A DNA stretch of 64,000 nucleotides from Alphaproteobacteria bacterium (GTDB lineage Bacteria > Pseudomonadota > Alphaproteobacteria > Rs-D84), in assembly GCA_015062445.1 (NCBI GenBank), contig SUUQ01000001.1, positions 183,424 to 247,423 of the forward strand, written 5' to 3'. The notes under the pieces are model-generated. The model saw only the letters and a program-made list of their open reading frames with translations. It was not told where the DNA came from and ran no database searches. The position numbers were made by a program, and so were the translations under genes. This document shows positions 51,735 through 60,137 of the stretch, in pieces; positions within the stretch are counted from its first letter, which is position 1; the number at the start of each line of letters is the position of its first letter.

Positions 51735-52184
51735 ATGATTTTGCCAGATTTCAAGGATTTTCCACGTTCGGGACGTGTTTTGGGGGTTGATTGGGGACAA
51801 CGCAGATTGGGAATTGCTGTGTCCGACCCAAATCGAAATTTTGTTTTTGTGCGGCCGGTGTTGCAATTGCCGACGATGGCACAAAATCATGCGCAGCTGG
51901 TGGCAGGTGTGGCCAAGACAGAATCTGTGGTGGCAATTGTTGTGGGGATGCCACTGCGTGCAGACGGGACAGAATCAGAAACAACAAAAATGGTTCGGGA
52001 TTTCGTTCAGCAATTGGAACAATGTACAGATTTGCCAATTGCGACAATTGAAGAAAATTTAACATCTGTTGCCGCCCAGGAAAATATGGGGCGGGTTCGT
52101 GTGCGTGATTTGAAAGAAAAGCTGGATTCAGAATCCGCACGGGTGATACTGGAAAATGCAATTGCAATTATAAACCGGGGATAG
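51735..52184 (+). CDS. ruvX: RuvX/YqgF RNase H-fold nuclease
   Basis: 149 residues. RVLGVDWGQRRLGIAVSDP at the start carries the first catalytic Asp, VVGMPLRADGTES follows, then the Glu of ATIEENLTS and a C-terminal Asp in KLDSESARVILENAI. YqgF proteins take part in 16S rRNA 5'-end processing and Holliday-junction handling. AAAGGA precedes the ATG. The terminator hairpin starts inside its last codons. Confidence 0.93.
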   Translation: MILPDFKDFPRSGRVLGVDWGQRRLGIAVSDPNRNFVFVRPVLQLPTMAQNHAQLVAGVAKTESVVAIVVGMPLRADGTESETTKMVRDFVQQLEQCTDLPIATIEENLTSVAAQENMGRVRVRDLKEKLDSESARVILENAIAIINRG

Positions 52185-52200
52185 TAAAACCCCGGTTTTT
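52172..52200 (+). terminator. Terminator overlapping the ruvX stop codon
   Basis: AACCGGGG / CCCCGGTT stem whose left arm is within the last ruvX codons, followed by five T residues. Confidence 0.8.
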
Positions 52201-52230
52201 ATGCGTATAGCGCATTTTTTTGTTGCTTGA

Positions 52231-53274
52231 TTATTCTTCGTCTTTGTCGGGGATTTGTCCGTCTGCAGATAATAATACTGCAATCCAGCGGGTCGAATCA
52301 AACTGGGCACAGATGATATAGGTCGCAACCAATAATGGCACACTGAAGAACATACCCGCAATCCCCCAAATCATTCCCCATACAACCAGATTTATTAATA
52401 TCGCCAGGGTCGACAGATTTAAGGTCTTGCCCGTTAATTTTGGTTCCAGGATGTTGCCAAATATAATCTGCAGGGCAATCAGTCCAATGGCGGTTAAAAC
52501 TGGTTGCTGTAGTGATGGGGCGGTTAATAATGAATACAGTATCGGCAATGTGCAGGCAACAATTGCACCAATTGTGGGAATGTAACTGGTGATGAATACA
52601 ATAAATGCCCAAACACCAGCAAATTCAACCCCAATTAACTGTAACCATATAAACGAGGCAATACCAGTTATCGCAGATATAACGGTTTTTACAAATAGGT
52701 ATTTTTTCATGTTGGTATCAATGCTGTCCAGGATATAGCGCATCTTTTTTGATTGGCGGCGGGATGGAAGCATCGCAGAAAATTTTTGATTAAATGTACT
52801 TTGTTCGACAAACATAAATATCATGTACACAAATACCATGCCCATAGAGGCCGCAACAGAGGCCAATGATGAACCAATGTTGGCAGCAACCTTGGTAACG
52901 TTGGGTATCATCTTGGCATCAAATGTCAGGCCAATTGATTCTGATAGGTATGTGCCCAGGTTTACCAGGCCGTCTTGGATTGCAGGTAATACACCAACCA
53001 GTTCGCCAAACATTGGACGAATTTGGGTTGAAAATAGATATATTATGCCAATAACTGTTAACAGTGTGCCGATGTATGATACCCAATCAAAAATACGTGA
53101 ATATATTCGTTCTGTTTTGTTCTGGGGGGTGCGGTATGGTAAAGCACGACGGTAATAGTCGGATATTGCATTCATCAGATACCATAAAAAACCAGCAATC
53201 AGAATGGGAATTAAAATAGAACGGGCAAGCCATAACAGTGAAATGGCGGCAATGAAAATAATAATTCCGTGCAT
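52231..53274 (-). CDS. AI-2E family transporter (PerM/YdiK-type permease)
   Basis: 347 residues with about seven to eight membrane helices, including an N-terminal pair, a periplasmic helical segment (about 80-130) and the conserved C-terminal block TSYIPTIGAIVACTLPILYSL ... IFGNILEPKLTGKTLNLSTLAILINLVVWGMIWGIAGMFFSVPLLV. These proteins are called autoinducer-2 exporters or permeases, but many act on Na+ or unknown solutes. Last gene of a minus-strand group that begins with the coiled-coil protein at 56799. Confidence 0.88.
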   Translation of the reverse strand: MHGIIIFIAAISLLWLARSILIPILIAGFLWYLMNAISDYYRRALPYRTPQNKTERIYSRIFDWVSYIGTLLTVIGIIYLFSTQIRPMFGELVGVLPAIQDGLVNLGTYLSESIGLTFDAKMIPNVTKVAANIGSSLASVAASMGMVFVYMIFMFVEQSTFNQKFSAMLPSRRQSKKMRYILDSIDTNMKKYLFVKTVISAITGIASFIWLQLIGVEFAGVWAFIVFITSYIPTIGAIVACTLPILYSLLTAPSLQQPVLTAIGLIALQIIFGNILEPKLTGKTLNLSTLAILINLVVWGMIWGIAGMFFSVPLLVATYIICAQFDSTRWIAVLLSADGQIPDKDEE

Positions 53275-53276
53275 GT

Positions 53277-54185
53277 TTATTGTCCTTGGGTGGTTGGTTC
53301 GGTTGTCAGTTCGATATCAGACATGTTTATCTGAATATCAGGTGTGGTTTGTGGCAGTACTGTATTGAAAATCAGTGTTGTCAATATGATTGTGATATTC
53401 AATATAATCGCAATGTTGGTATAGGTTTTTGGCATCTGTTTTATAAACTGTTTTGTGCCAACTTGGATCAGCCAAATGCCAAAAATTAATGCCATAATGC
53501 AGGTCAGCAAGACAAATCTGAAACTGAAACACAGGCATGATAACAGTGTTAATATGATAAATGCGGCGGCCGTATGTGTGGGGCGGGCAGATATCCATTG
53601 GACAAGTTTGTTATAACGTGTGTTTGGTGATTGTGATGTGTGCTTGTTCGCAGGTGCGTCTAAAAAGTATCCAGGGACCCATAATGCAGAAAAACCAAAT
53701 GGAACGGTTAATACTATTTTCCACATGGGGATATTTAATGAACGGATGCGACAGTACTTGGCATAGATGTTAGTGATGAAAATGCCAAAAATGTACAAAG
53801 AAAACAGCGAAAGAATCAATAAGGGGGCAAATCTGTTCGGTGAAAACAGTGCAGAAAATATATCAGCAGAATATTGCGAGAATATATAAAACTGGATTGC
53901 AGATATGATGTACAGTATTCCAGATTGGGCCGTGTGAACGGCGATAAAGGATTGCTGGGTCGTGATGTCACGTGGTAATTTCTTGATTGTGATAATTATC
54001 GTTGTGATAAATGTTATTTGCAGAATTGCAAATATGCAGGTCATGAATGTTTGGTCGCTTATCCAGTTGGTGAAGTTGGCAATTAAACTGAATATAAATA
54101 CTGTGGCAAAAGATGCGATAAACGTTAGCAGTGCAAATCGTAGCGGTGCCCACAGCAGCCATGTTGATAGTTTTGATTTATTCAT
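53277..54185 (-). CDS. Multi-span membrane protein, function unknown
   Basis: 302 residues with about seven or eight hydrophobic helices, rich in Ile, Phe and Thr, ending in a short acidic/Thr-rich tail (DIELTTEPTTQGQ). No motif is recognised. It lies two bases before the AI-2E-type transporter and 30 bases after sufC, on the same strand, so it may share their transcript. Confidence 0.65.
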   Translation of the reverse strand: MNKSKLSTWLLWAPLRFALLTFIASFATVFIFSLIANFTNWISDQTFMTCIFAILQITFITTIIITIKKLPRDITTQQSFIAVHTAQSGILYIISAIQFYIFSQYSADIFSALFSPNRFAPLLILSLFSLYIFGIFITNIYAKYCRIRSLNIPMWKIVLTVPFGFSALWVPGYFLDAPANKHTSQSPNTRYNKLVQWISARPTHTAAAFIILTLLSCLCFSFRFVLLTCIMALIFGIWLIQVGTKQFIKQMPKTYTNIAIILNITIILTTLIFNTVLPQTTPDIQINMSDIELTTEPTTQGQ

Positions 54186-54215
54186 TTTTTTGTTGTCCTG
54201 TTGTTTTTGTTGTTT

Positions 54216-54893
54216 TTATTTTATCACAATTTGACCGCCAGATAAAGTCGTTGTATCAGTTGGGGCGACCATTTGGGTAAATGTGTCCTGGTGTGAAATG
54301 AATAAAAACGTTGTTTGGGGCATGTTGTGGATGGTGTCTGCAATTAATTTTTGGGTTGCAGAATCGGCCCCGGAATCTGGTTCGTCCAGGATTGCCAATT
54401 TCGGTCTTGCCAGCAGCAGTCGCAGCAGCATCAAACGTTTGCGTTCGCCACCAGAAAATCCAACGTTTATACTGCGATTTAGCCATTGATGTGGAATGTC
54501 CAGTTGTTCACGTGCGGCGTCCAAGGATTGTAGAAATTCTGCCATGGATAAATCGTGGCCAGTGTTAAAGTGGGCATGGGCAGAACAGGAATGTTTTAGA
54601 AAACTGACGACAGACAGTCCGGGGATTTCGGGAACATGCTGGGCCCCCAGAAATATTCCATGCAGGGCACGGGTGGTTGCGTTTTCTGCGGTGATGTTTT
54701 TGCCATCAAATATAATTTCGCCAGATGTAATTTTGTATTCCGGATTGCCGGCAATCGTTTGGACCAATGTTGATTTGCCAGAACCGTTATGTCCGGTCAG
54801 TAAATGACGTGAACCAGATTTTATCTGCAGGTTGATGTTGTGCAGCAGTTCGGTGTCGCCAAAATTTACGTTCAGATTTTTTATAGTCAGCAT
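54216..54893 (-). CDS. sufC: Fe-S assembly ATPase SufC
   Basis: 225 residues, ABC-type ATPase: Walker A TGHNGSGKST, Q-loop LGAQHVPEIPGLSVVSFL, signature GFSGGERKR, Walker B LAILDEPDSGAD and switch His in FISHQD. These are SufC-specific contexts (E-PGL, SGGE-R). It works with SufB as scaffold for new clusters. It lies three bases after sufB. sufD, normally next to it, is not in the window. Confidence 0.95.
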   Translation of the reverse strand: MLTIKNLNVNFGDTELLHNINLQIKSGSRHLLTGHNGSGKSTLVQTIAGNPEYKITSGEIIFDGKNITAENATTRALHGIFLGAQHVPEIPGLSVVSFLKHSCSAHAHFNTGHDLSMAEFLQSLDAAREQLDIPHQWLNRSINVGFSGGERKRLMLLRLLLARPKLAILDEPDSGADSATQKLIADTIHNMPQTTFLFISHQDTFTQMVAPTDTTTLSGGQIVIK

Positions 54894-54896
54894 GTG

Positions 54897-56225
54897 TTAA
54901 TCCTTTGATAATGCCATTTGTATCAGTTGTTTCGATTCAACCAAAAATTCCATCGGTAATCGTGACAGTACAGGTGTTGCGACCGCACCAATGATTAATG
55001 CGGTGGCGGTATCTGTGTCGATGCCGGCCATGTTCAAATAGTTTAACGTTGCAATGTCGATGGTGCCGGTGGTCGCTTCGTGTGATTGTGTGTTGTTGTG
55101 ACCGCTGTGTATGATGCGGGGCAGGGTGTTGGCGGTTGCAAATTTGCCAATCAGGCGACTGTCACATTTTGATGCGTTTGTACAATCGTTGCCGGTAAAT
55201 GATACGATGCTGCGGAATGTCTGTGTGGAATGGTCGGTCGCAACACCGTATGATACAATGTTTGATGTTGTGTTGTTGCCAATGTGTATCATTTTTGTGC
55301 CGGTGTCTGCCATCTGACCATCACGGGTAATGGACAGTGAATAAAAGTCGCTGTACGCATGATTTCCGCGTAAAATTGTTGAAGGATACTTCCAGGTCAT
55401 GGCACTGCCGATTTCCATTTGGGTCCATAATAATTTTGCATTCTCGTGACAGATGCCGCGCTTGGTCACAAAGTTTAGGATGCCGCCAGTGTTTTTTTTG
55501 CCGTCAAATTCACCTGCAAACCAATTTTGAACAGTTGCGTATTTTACAGTTGCATTGTCATGAACGATAATTTCAACAACACCGCTGTGCAATTGATGAT
55601 TTGGACGGCGGGGGGCACTGCAGCCCTCCATATACGTTAATTCAGATCCGGTGTCTGCGATGATTAATGTGCGTTCAAATTGACCAATCTTGGCAGTTTC
55701 AATGCGGAAATAGCTGGCCAAATCAATCGGACACTTGGTGTTCGGCGGAATATAGACAAATGTGCCGTCTGAAAATACGGCGGCATTTAAAGCGGCAAAA
55801 AAGTTGTCTGATGATGGTACAACCGACCCCAGGTATTTTCGGACCAGGTCAGGGTGTTGTTGAACCGCATCTGAAAATGGTAAAAATATTATGCCGTGCT
55901 GTGTTAACAGGTCTGTGTACGACGTGTGAACAGAACGACTGTCAATCACAGTGTCGGTTGCCATGCCCAGCAGTGCACGTTGTTCAGATTCTGGCAGCCC
56001 CATTTTTTCATATACGGTTTTCAGGTCTGAATTATCAATCGCAGCAGGTTCGTTGTAATAGTTCAGGTCGTTATAGTCAATTGGCGCATAGTCAACAGTG
56101 CCCCAGTGGGGTTCTGACATCTGTTTCCATTTGTGGTATGCGTCCATGCGCCATTGCAACAGCCATTCGGGCTCGTTACGGATGGCAGAGATTTCGCGAA
56201 TAAGATTTTCAGACAGTGGTACCAT
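54897..56225 (-). CDS. sufB: Fe-S cluster scaffold SufB
   Basis: 442 residues from ATG 56225, whose first residues (MVPLSENLIREISAIRNEPEWLLQWRMDAYHKW) align with the SufB start GLSEDIVRxISxxKNEPEW. A longer frame to 56294 would overlap the upstream gene. The beta-helical core contains YMEGCSAPRR (conserved Cys) and, near the C-terminus, the SHEATTGTID segment. With SufC (and normally SufD) it assembles clusters using sulfur from SufS-SufE, encoded at 30207-31986. Confidence 0.94.
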   Translation of the reverse strand: MVPLSENLIREISAIRNEPEWLLQWRMDAYHKWKQMSEPHWGTVDYAPIDYNDLNYYNEPAAIDNSDLKTVYEKMGLPESEQRALLGMATDTVIDSRSVHTSYTDLLTQHGIIFLPFSDAVQQHPDLVRKYLGSVVPSSDNFFAALNAAVFSDGTFVYIPPNTKCPIDLASYFRIETAKIGQFERTLIIADTGSELTYMEGCSAPRRPNHQLHSGVVEIIVHDNATVKYATVQNWFAGEFDGKKNTGGILNFVTKRGICHENAKLLWTQMEIGSAMTWKYPSTILRGNHAYSDFYSLSITRDGQMADTGTKMIHIGNNTTSNIVSYGVATDHSTQTFRSIVSFTGNDCTNASKCDSRLIGKFATANTLPRIIHSGHNNTQSHEATTGTIDIATLNYLNMAGIDTDTATALIIGAVATPVLSRLPMEFLVESKQLIQMALSKD

Positions 56226-56256
56226 TAGTCCGTTGTGTCTTGGTGTTTTTTTTGTC

Positions 56257-56799
56257 CTAGTTCGTTTGGGCGGCCAATTGTTTTGCCTGGGCAAAAAATG
56301 TCAGGGATTGTCCCAACAGACCGTCTGTGAATGTATTTGATAGCAAACCATCTGGTTCGGTCGTTGTCAAGTGATGCAAGAAATTATCTGCACGACGCAT
56401 ATAGTTTTCAATGCTGCGGGCAACTTCGGAATCCAGTTTGATAGCACGACGCAGTTTTTCCAATGCAAATGGATTCTTGGCATATTCGTCCATTATTGCA
56501 CCCAGGGCACGCCACAGGGGGTGTTCGGGGGTGTTGCGGGGCATGATGTCAATGGCAGCCATAATCGGAATTAGATTTTGCAGCAAATCTTGGTAAATCA
56601 TTTCGGCATTTTCTGCAATGGCATTGGTCGCAGATTTGTTTTTTAATATTGATTGCATCTTGACCAACAGGTTGTACTGAAATTCCAACGTCTTGTTTAT
56701 GTTCAGAATTCGTGAATTTATGCGGTACATATATATGGCAACTGTGCCAATCATGATAACAATAATACCCAAAATCCCAAATATAATTCCATTTTCCAT
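56257..56799 (-). CDS. Membrane-anchored coiled-coil protein, function unknown
   Basis: 180 residues from ATG 56799. One N-terminal membrane helix (about 5-24), then helical, coiled-coil-prone segments (ILNINKTLEFQYNLLVKMQSIL; KLRRAIKLDSEVARSIENYMRRADNFLHH). Resembles small membrane-anchored proteins such as LemA- or YtxH-like ones only in layout. First gene of the minus-strand series leading into sufB, 31 bases away. Confidence 0.6.
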   Translation of the reverse strand: MENGIIFGILGIIVIMIGTVAIYMYRINSRILNINKTLEFQYNLLVKMQSILKNKSATNAIAENAEMIYQDLLQNLIPIMAAIDIMPRNTPEHPLWRALGAIMDEYAKNPFALEKLRRAIKLDSEVARSIENYMRRADNFLHHLTTTEPDGLLSNTFTDGLLGQSLTFFAQAKQLAAQTN

Positions 56800-56919
56800 G
56801 TTGATGTGTCCTTTTTGTGATTCTTTGCTTGTTCTGGGCAACAGTATAACATGTTTTTGCGATTCGTGCGATTTTATCTGAACAGATATTTTTTACAGAA
56901 AAAGATGTGTTTTTAGGTC

Positions 56920-56948
56920 TTGCACAGATTCGGTCAAATTGTTATAAT
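56920..56948 (+). promoter_or_regulatory. Promoter of the TcpQ-domain/secretin operon
   Basis: TTGCAC (56920-56925) and TATAAT (56943-56948) with an exact 17-base spacer, followed by AAAGGAAGG and the ATG at 56980. Confidence 0.75.
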
Positions 56949-56979
56949 ATTAATTAATTAAGGGAAAGGAAGGTATACA

Positions 56980-57939
56980 ATGTTCCGCAAAATTTTGATT
57001 TTTGCAATGTTTGCTACGGCGGCTGGCTATTGCTTTGCTGCGGAAAATCTGCCACAGGTGGTGACGTCAGAGGTGTTCTATGAGACGTCAGAGGTGTTCT
57101 ATGATCAGGAAAGAATTGTGGACCAAAATCAAGAGGTTCAGGTTGAAGAAGTTCAGATGCAGGCAGTAGAAGTGCCAGCATGGCCACTGGCGGGGTCTGA
57201 TGCAGATGTCGAGGTTTCTTGTGAAGGGGCGCTGTGTTCAAAAACAAAACAGCAAGACAATATTCGTATTGTGTCCAAGGTAGGTGCAGATTTGGTTGTT
57301 GAAAATAATTTTAATCTGGGGGCACGTGGTGAATTTGCAGGGTGGTCTGGTGGGGCAAATATGCTGCATGGAACACAAATCCCAGTTGGGTTCGCAGATG
57401 AATGTGATGGCTCGTCCGAAATGCCATTGCTGCATCGTGAAGTTCTGGAAGATGATGGTGGAAATGTTTTGGCTGTGTCACGCAGTAGTCGGAAAAACTG
57501 TGGCAAGTATGCAGATGGATATGAAGCGTTTGCAGTGCGCAATGGTATGAAGGTCGATGGCGTGACTGCAGATGGTATGCAGATTTCAAATGCTACAGGT
57601 GATGGAACAACCGTTATCAGCGAAGAAACAGAAATCGCAGTCGATGTGTCTGCAGATGCAGAGGCGCCTGCTGTCTTGACCGACCAAGTGCGTTCATGGG
57701 TGGTGGCAAATGGACAAACATTGCGTGAAGTTTTGCAGAACTGGTGTGATAAAGAGGGCTGGGATTTGGTGTGGACAACACCACGTGAATATCCAATCGA
57801 GGCCAGTGCTGTGTTCAAGGGACGTTTTGTAGATGTGGCATCGGCGTTGGTGCGGAACTTTGGGCGCGCAACACCTGTCCCATATGCAAAGTTCTATAAG
57901 GGAAATAGAGTGTTGGTGATTTCAACGTCAGAAGAATAA
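56980..57939 (+). CDS. TcpQ (PilL-like) C-terminal domain protein, type IVb pilus-associated
   Basis: 319 residues with a signal peptide (about 1-20, ending CFAAE). A tandem heptad TSEVFYE/TSEVFYD (about 30-43) is encoded by a repeated 21-bp unit. An acidic linker and a middle region with VENNFNLGARGEFAGWSG follow. The C-terminal domain (about 240-319) runs WVVANGQTLREVLQNWCDKEGWDLVW ... ASALVRNF ... VLVISTS, the pattern of the TcpQ domain found in toxin co-regulated pilus and PilL proteins. It probably helps place the secretin encoded next, 36 bases downstream. Confidence 0.75.
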   Translation: MFRKILIFAMFATAAGYCFAAENLPQVVTSEVFYETSEVFYDQERIVDQNQEVQVEEVQMQAVEVPAWPLAGSDADVEVSCEGALCSKTKQQDNIRIVSKVGADLVVENNFNLGARGEFAGWSGGANMLHGTQIPVGFADECDGSSEMPLLHREVLEDDGGNVLAVSRSSRKNCGKYADGYEAFAVRNGMKVDGVTADGMQISNATGDGTTVISEETEIAVDVSADAEAPAVLTDQVRSWVVANGQTLREVLQNWCDKEGWDLVWTTPREYPIEASAVFKGRFVDVASALVRNFGRATPVPYAKFYKGNRVLVISTSEE

Positions 57940-57975
57940 TTTATGCAGATAACAGATGTGTAGGAGAATATACAA

Positions 57976-59604
57976 ATGAAAAAATTATTGAAAACATTTC
58001 TGGTGTGTGGATTGGTTTGCATAACGGTTATGGGGTGTGCAAAAAAAGAATCTGCACAGGTGGCCGCATCTGTTGATCAGGACTTTATCAATGCATATGA
58101 TGCGTTCGAAATGGCAAAAAATCCACGTGCCAAGGTCGCTAGTGGCGATACCGTGTCTATGTCCGAAGGGGTTTGGTTGGGGAATAAATCAATGGTGCTG
58201 GAACACAGAAATAATCTGCCGGCAAAGTTCGAAACAGATACAGGTGTTACAATTTTATTAAATGAACCTGTCTCACTGCAGGTGTTGGCAAATGATATTT
58301 ATTCGATTACAAATATTCCTGTTAAAATTGATGGACAAATTTCTGCGGATAAGTTAAGAAAACAGGTTAATGTGGCATATACTGGCAAATTGTCGGGCTT
58401 GCTAAGCCAGGTTGCAACAGATTTAGACCTGTTGTGGTATTATGATAAAAATGCAATTGTGTTCTATGAAACAGAAACCAAGACATTTACATTATATGCA
58501 CTGGGGACCGAGGTTGCATATCAGACTGCGGTTTCAACAGATGATTCAAATGAAGTGTCGTTGGAATCAACGTTAAAGGAATGGGATGAAGTTGAAAATG
58601 CAATCTCGTCAATTATTGGCAAGGCAGATAATGCAGATTTTACTGTGTCGCGCAGTTTGGGAACCATTACGGTGACTGCATCGCCATCGGTTCTGGCACG
58701 TGTTGGCGAGTATATCGAACGTCAAAATAAACGCCTGAGCCAACTGATTACAATTGATGTCAAGGTTTTGCAGGTTACAATTTCAAATGATTCTGCATTT
58801 GGATTGAATCTGGCGGCGGCAATTAATTCTACGTCTGGATTGAATATTGTTGCAAATCCAAAGAATAATTTGGCATCGACCGAGGCCAGTTCAATGAATA
58901 TTGCTGTTCTGTCAAATACGGTGTCTGCGTTGACTGGGGCAACACATCTGGAAGGGGGGAATGTTGTCGAAGGGGCATACACAAATGATCAAATTATGAA
59001 TGGTTCTTTGTCTGGTGCGGCCGGCAGTAATGCGTTAATCGAAGCGCTGGCAAAGCAGGGCAAGGTGTCGCTGGTTACAAATGTTGGGGTGACAACACGG
59101 TCGAATCGTGTCGCACCGGTCAGCAATACCCGTACAACCGGATATATCAAACGTTTCGAATCACGTAATTTCACAACTGTGGAATCCAGTACAGTTGACC
59201 AGGATGACTTGGAAACGGGCTTTACAATGCAGTTGTTGCCGAACGTTTTGGAAAATGGCAAGATTTTATTGTTGTTCCGTATGTCGGTGCGTGAACTGTT
59301 GCGTATGTCTACGCAAACAATTGGTGAAGTGACATTGCAGTTGCCAGAGGTAGAAGAACGCAGCTTTATGCAAGAGGTTATTATGGAATCTGGACAAATG
59401 TTGGTTGTTTCAGGATTCGAAAAGCAGAAGGGGTCAGATACCCGATATGGGTTGGGTGATCCAGACTTTATGGCACTGTCTGGTTCGCGTGAAACATCGG
59501 CCAGTCGCGAGGTTTTGGTTGTTATCTTGACACCGCAGGTTTTGGTCAGCCCAATGGATGCAGAACGCAGTATTCAGCAGCACTGGGGTGCACCACTTAA
59601 TTAA
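57976..59604 (+). CDS. pilN: PilN-type secretin lipoprotein of a type IVb pilus
   Basis: 542 residues with lipoprotein signal VMGC (Cys21). N-domains (about 80-260) include LSGLLSQVATDLDLLWYY and an N1-like fold (TVTASPSVLARVGEYIERQNKRLSQLITIDVKVLQV). The C-terminal secretin domain contains FTMQLLPNVLENGKILL and the conserved SRE-VLVVILTPQVL end. PilN forms the outer-membrane ring for type IVb (R64 thin-type) pili. No pilin, ATPase or platform gene is in the window; they may lie beyond the giant gene. The stop overlaps hairpin-repeat block C. Confidence 0.82.
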   Translation: MKKLLKTFLVCGLVCITVMGCAKKESAQVAASVDQDFINAYDAFEMAKNPRAKVASGDTVSMSEGVWLGNKSMVLEHRNNLPAKFETDTGVTILLNEPVSLQVLANDIYSITNIPVKIDGQISADKLRKQVNVAYTGKLSGLLSQVATDLDLLWYYDKNAIVFYETETKTFTLYALGTEVAYQTAVSTDDSNEVSLESTLKEWDEVENAISSIIGKADNADFTVSRSLGTITVTASPSVLARVGEYIERQNKRLSQLITIDVKVLQVTISNDSAFGLNLAAAINSTSGLNIVANPKNNLASTEASSMNIAVLSNTVSALTGATHLEGGNVVEGAYTNDQIMNGSLSGAAGSNALIEALAKQGKVSLVTNVGVTTRSNRVAPVSNTRTTGYIKRFESRNFTTVESSTVDQDDLETGFTMQLLPNVLENGKILLLFRMSVRELLRMSTQTIGEVTLQLPEVEERSFMQEVIMESGQMLVVSGFEKQKGSDTRYGLGDPDFMALSGSRETSASREVLVVILTPQVLVSPMDAERSIQQHWGAPLN

Positions 59605-59800
59605 AATAAATTATAATAATTCATCTATGGGCGGGGGCGACAACTCATGTAGCGTTTGTACACTACGTTGTCGCCCCCATCCCATATCTAAATCATTCTA
59701 ATTTATTTTACGCACCTGATGTGCTGTGTGTGGGGGCGGTAACTCATGTAGCATTTTGTACACTACGTTGTCGCCCCCGCCCCAAGAGGGGAAATTTTTC
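59603..59800. repeat. Intergenic hairpin repeat, block C (two units)
   Basis: The first about 130 bases are almost identical to the start of block B, including stem GGGGGCGACAAC / GTTGTCGCCCCC and the tail TAAATCATTC. A second, partly degenerate hairpin ends at about 59780, followed by a CCCC / GGGG stem with a T-rich tail near 59781-59800. It begins at the secretin stop codon and fills the gap toward the giant gene's promoter. Confidence 0.85.
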
Positions 59801-59932
59801 TGGTGCTAAGTCCCGCAATAGAGGGGGCTTTTAAATGTTTTCATTTTTGTAGGATATGGCAGCGATGCGGATTGTTGAAAAAAACGATTCGAATTTTGGT
59901 GCTGTCAATCGTGGTTTATGTCTTTTTGTGCT

Positions 59933-59961
59933 TTACTTCTTATGGTCGATTCGGTTATAAT
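59933..59961 (+). promoter_or_regulatory. Predicted promoter of the giant cysteine-rich gene
   Basis: TTACTT (59933-59938) and TATAAT (59956-59961) with 17-base spacing. This implies a long leader of about 148 bases. Within the leader, GATTTTTT / AAAAAATC and TGCCGAA / TTCGGCA can form hairpins, so regulation in the leader is possible. Confidence 0.5.
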
Positions 59962-60043
59962 GTACGCAAGACAAAGTCAGATTTTTTGTTAAAAAATCAA
60001 GGAAATCTGCGGCTTTGCGGCCAAAAAATGACTGCCGAATCTA

Positions 60044-60137
60044 AACGGTGGTTTTTTTTCGGCATGTTTTGAAATAAATTTTTCCCACTTTTCTGCAACA
60101 TTTTGTCTCTCCGTTATGTTGTTTTTAAACCACCGTT
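60044..60137. repeat. 12-bp inverted repeat around the start of the giant gene
   Basis: AAACGGTGGTTT near 60044-60055 and AAACCACCGTTT near 60126-60137 are exact inverted copies about 70 bases apart. The right arm lies inside the signal-peptide coding region of the giant gene. The interval reads on the minus strand as an uninterrupted frame (RWFKNNITERQNVAEKWEKF), and that frame matches the plus frame left of the repeat. Confidence 0.6.

Noticed and set aside
59803..60072. Plus-strand frame of 89 codons with a hydrophobic stretch before the giant gene
   Set aside because: It lacks a ribosome binding site, contains the giant gene's promoter and leader hairpins, and its second half has no protein-like pattern; a TTG-start signal-peptide remnant cannot be excluded.
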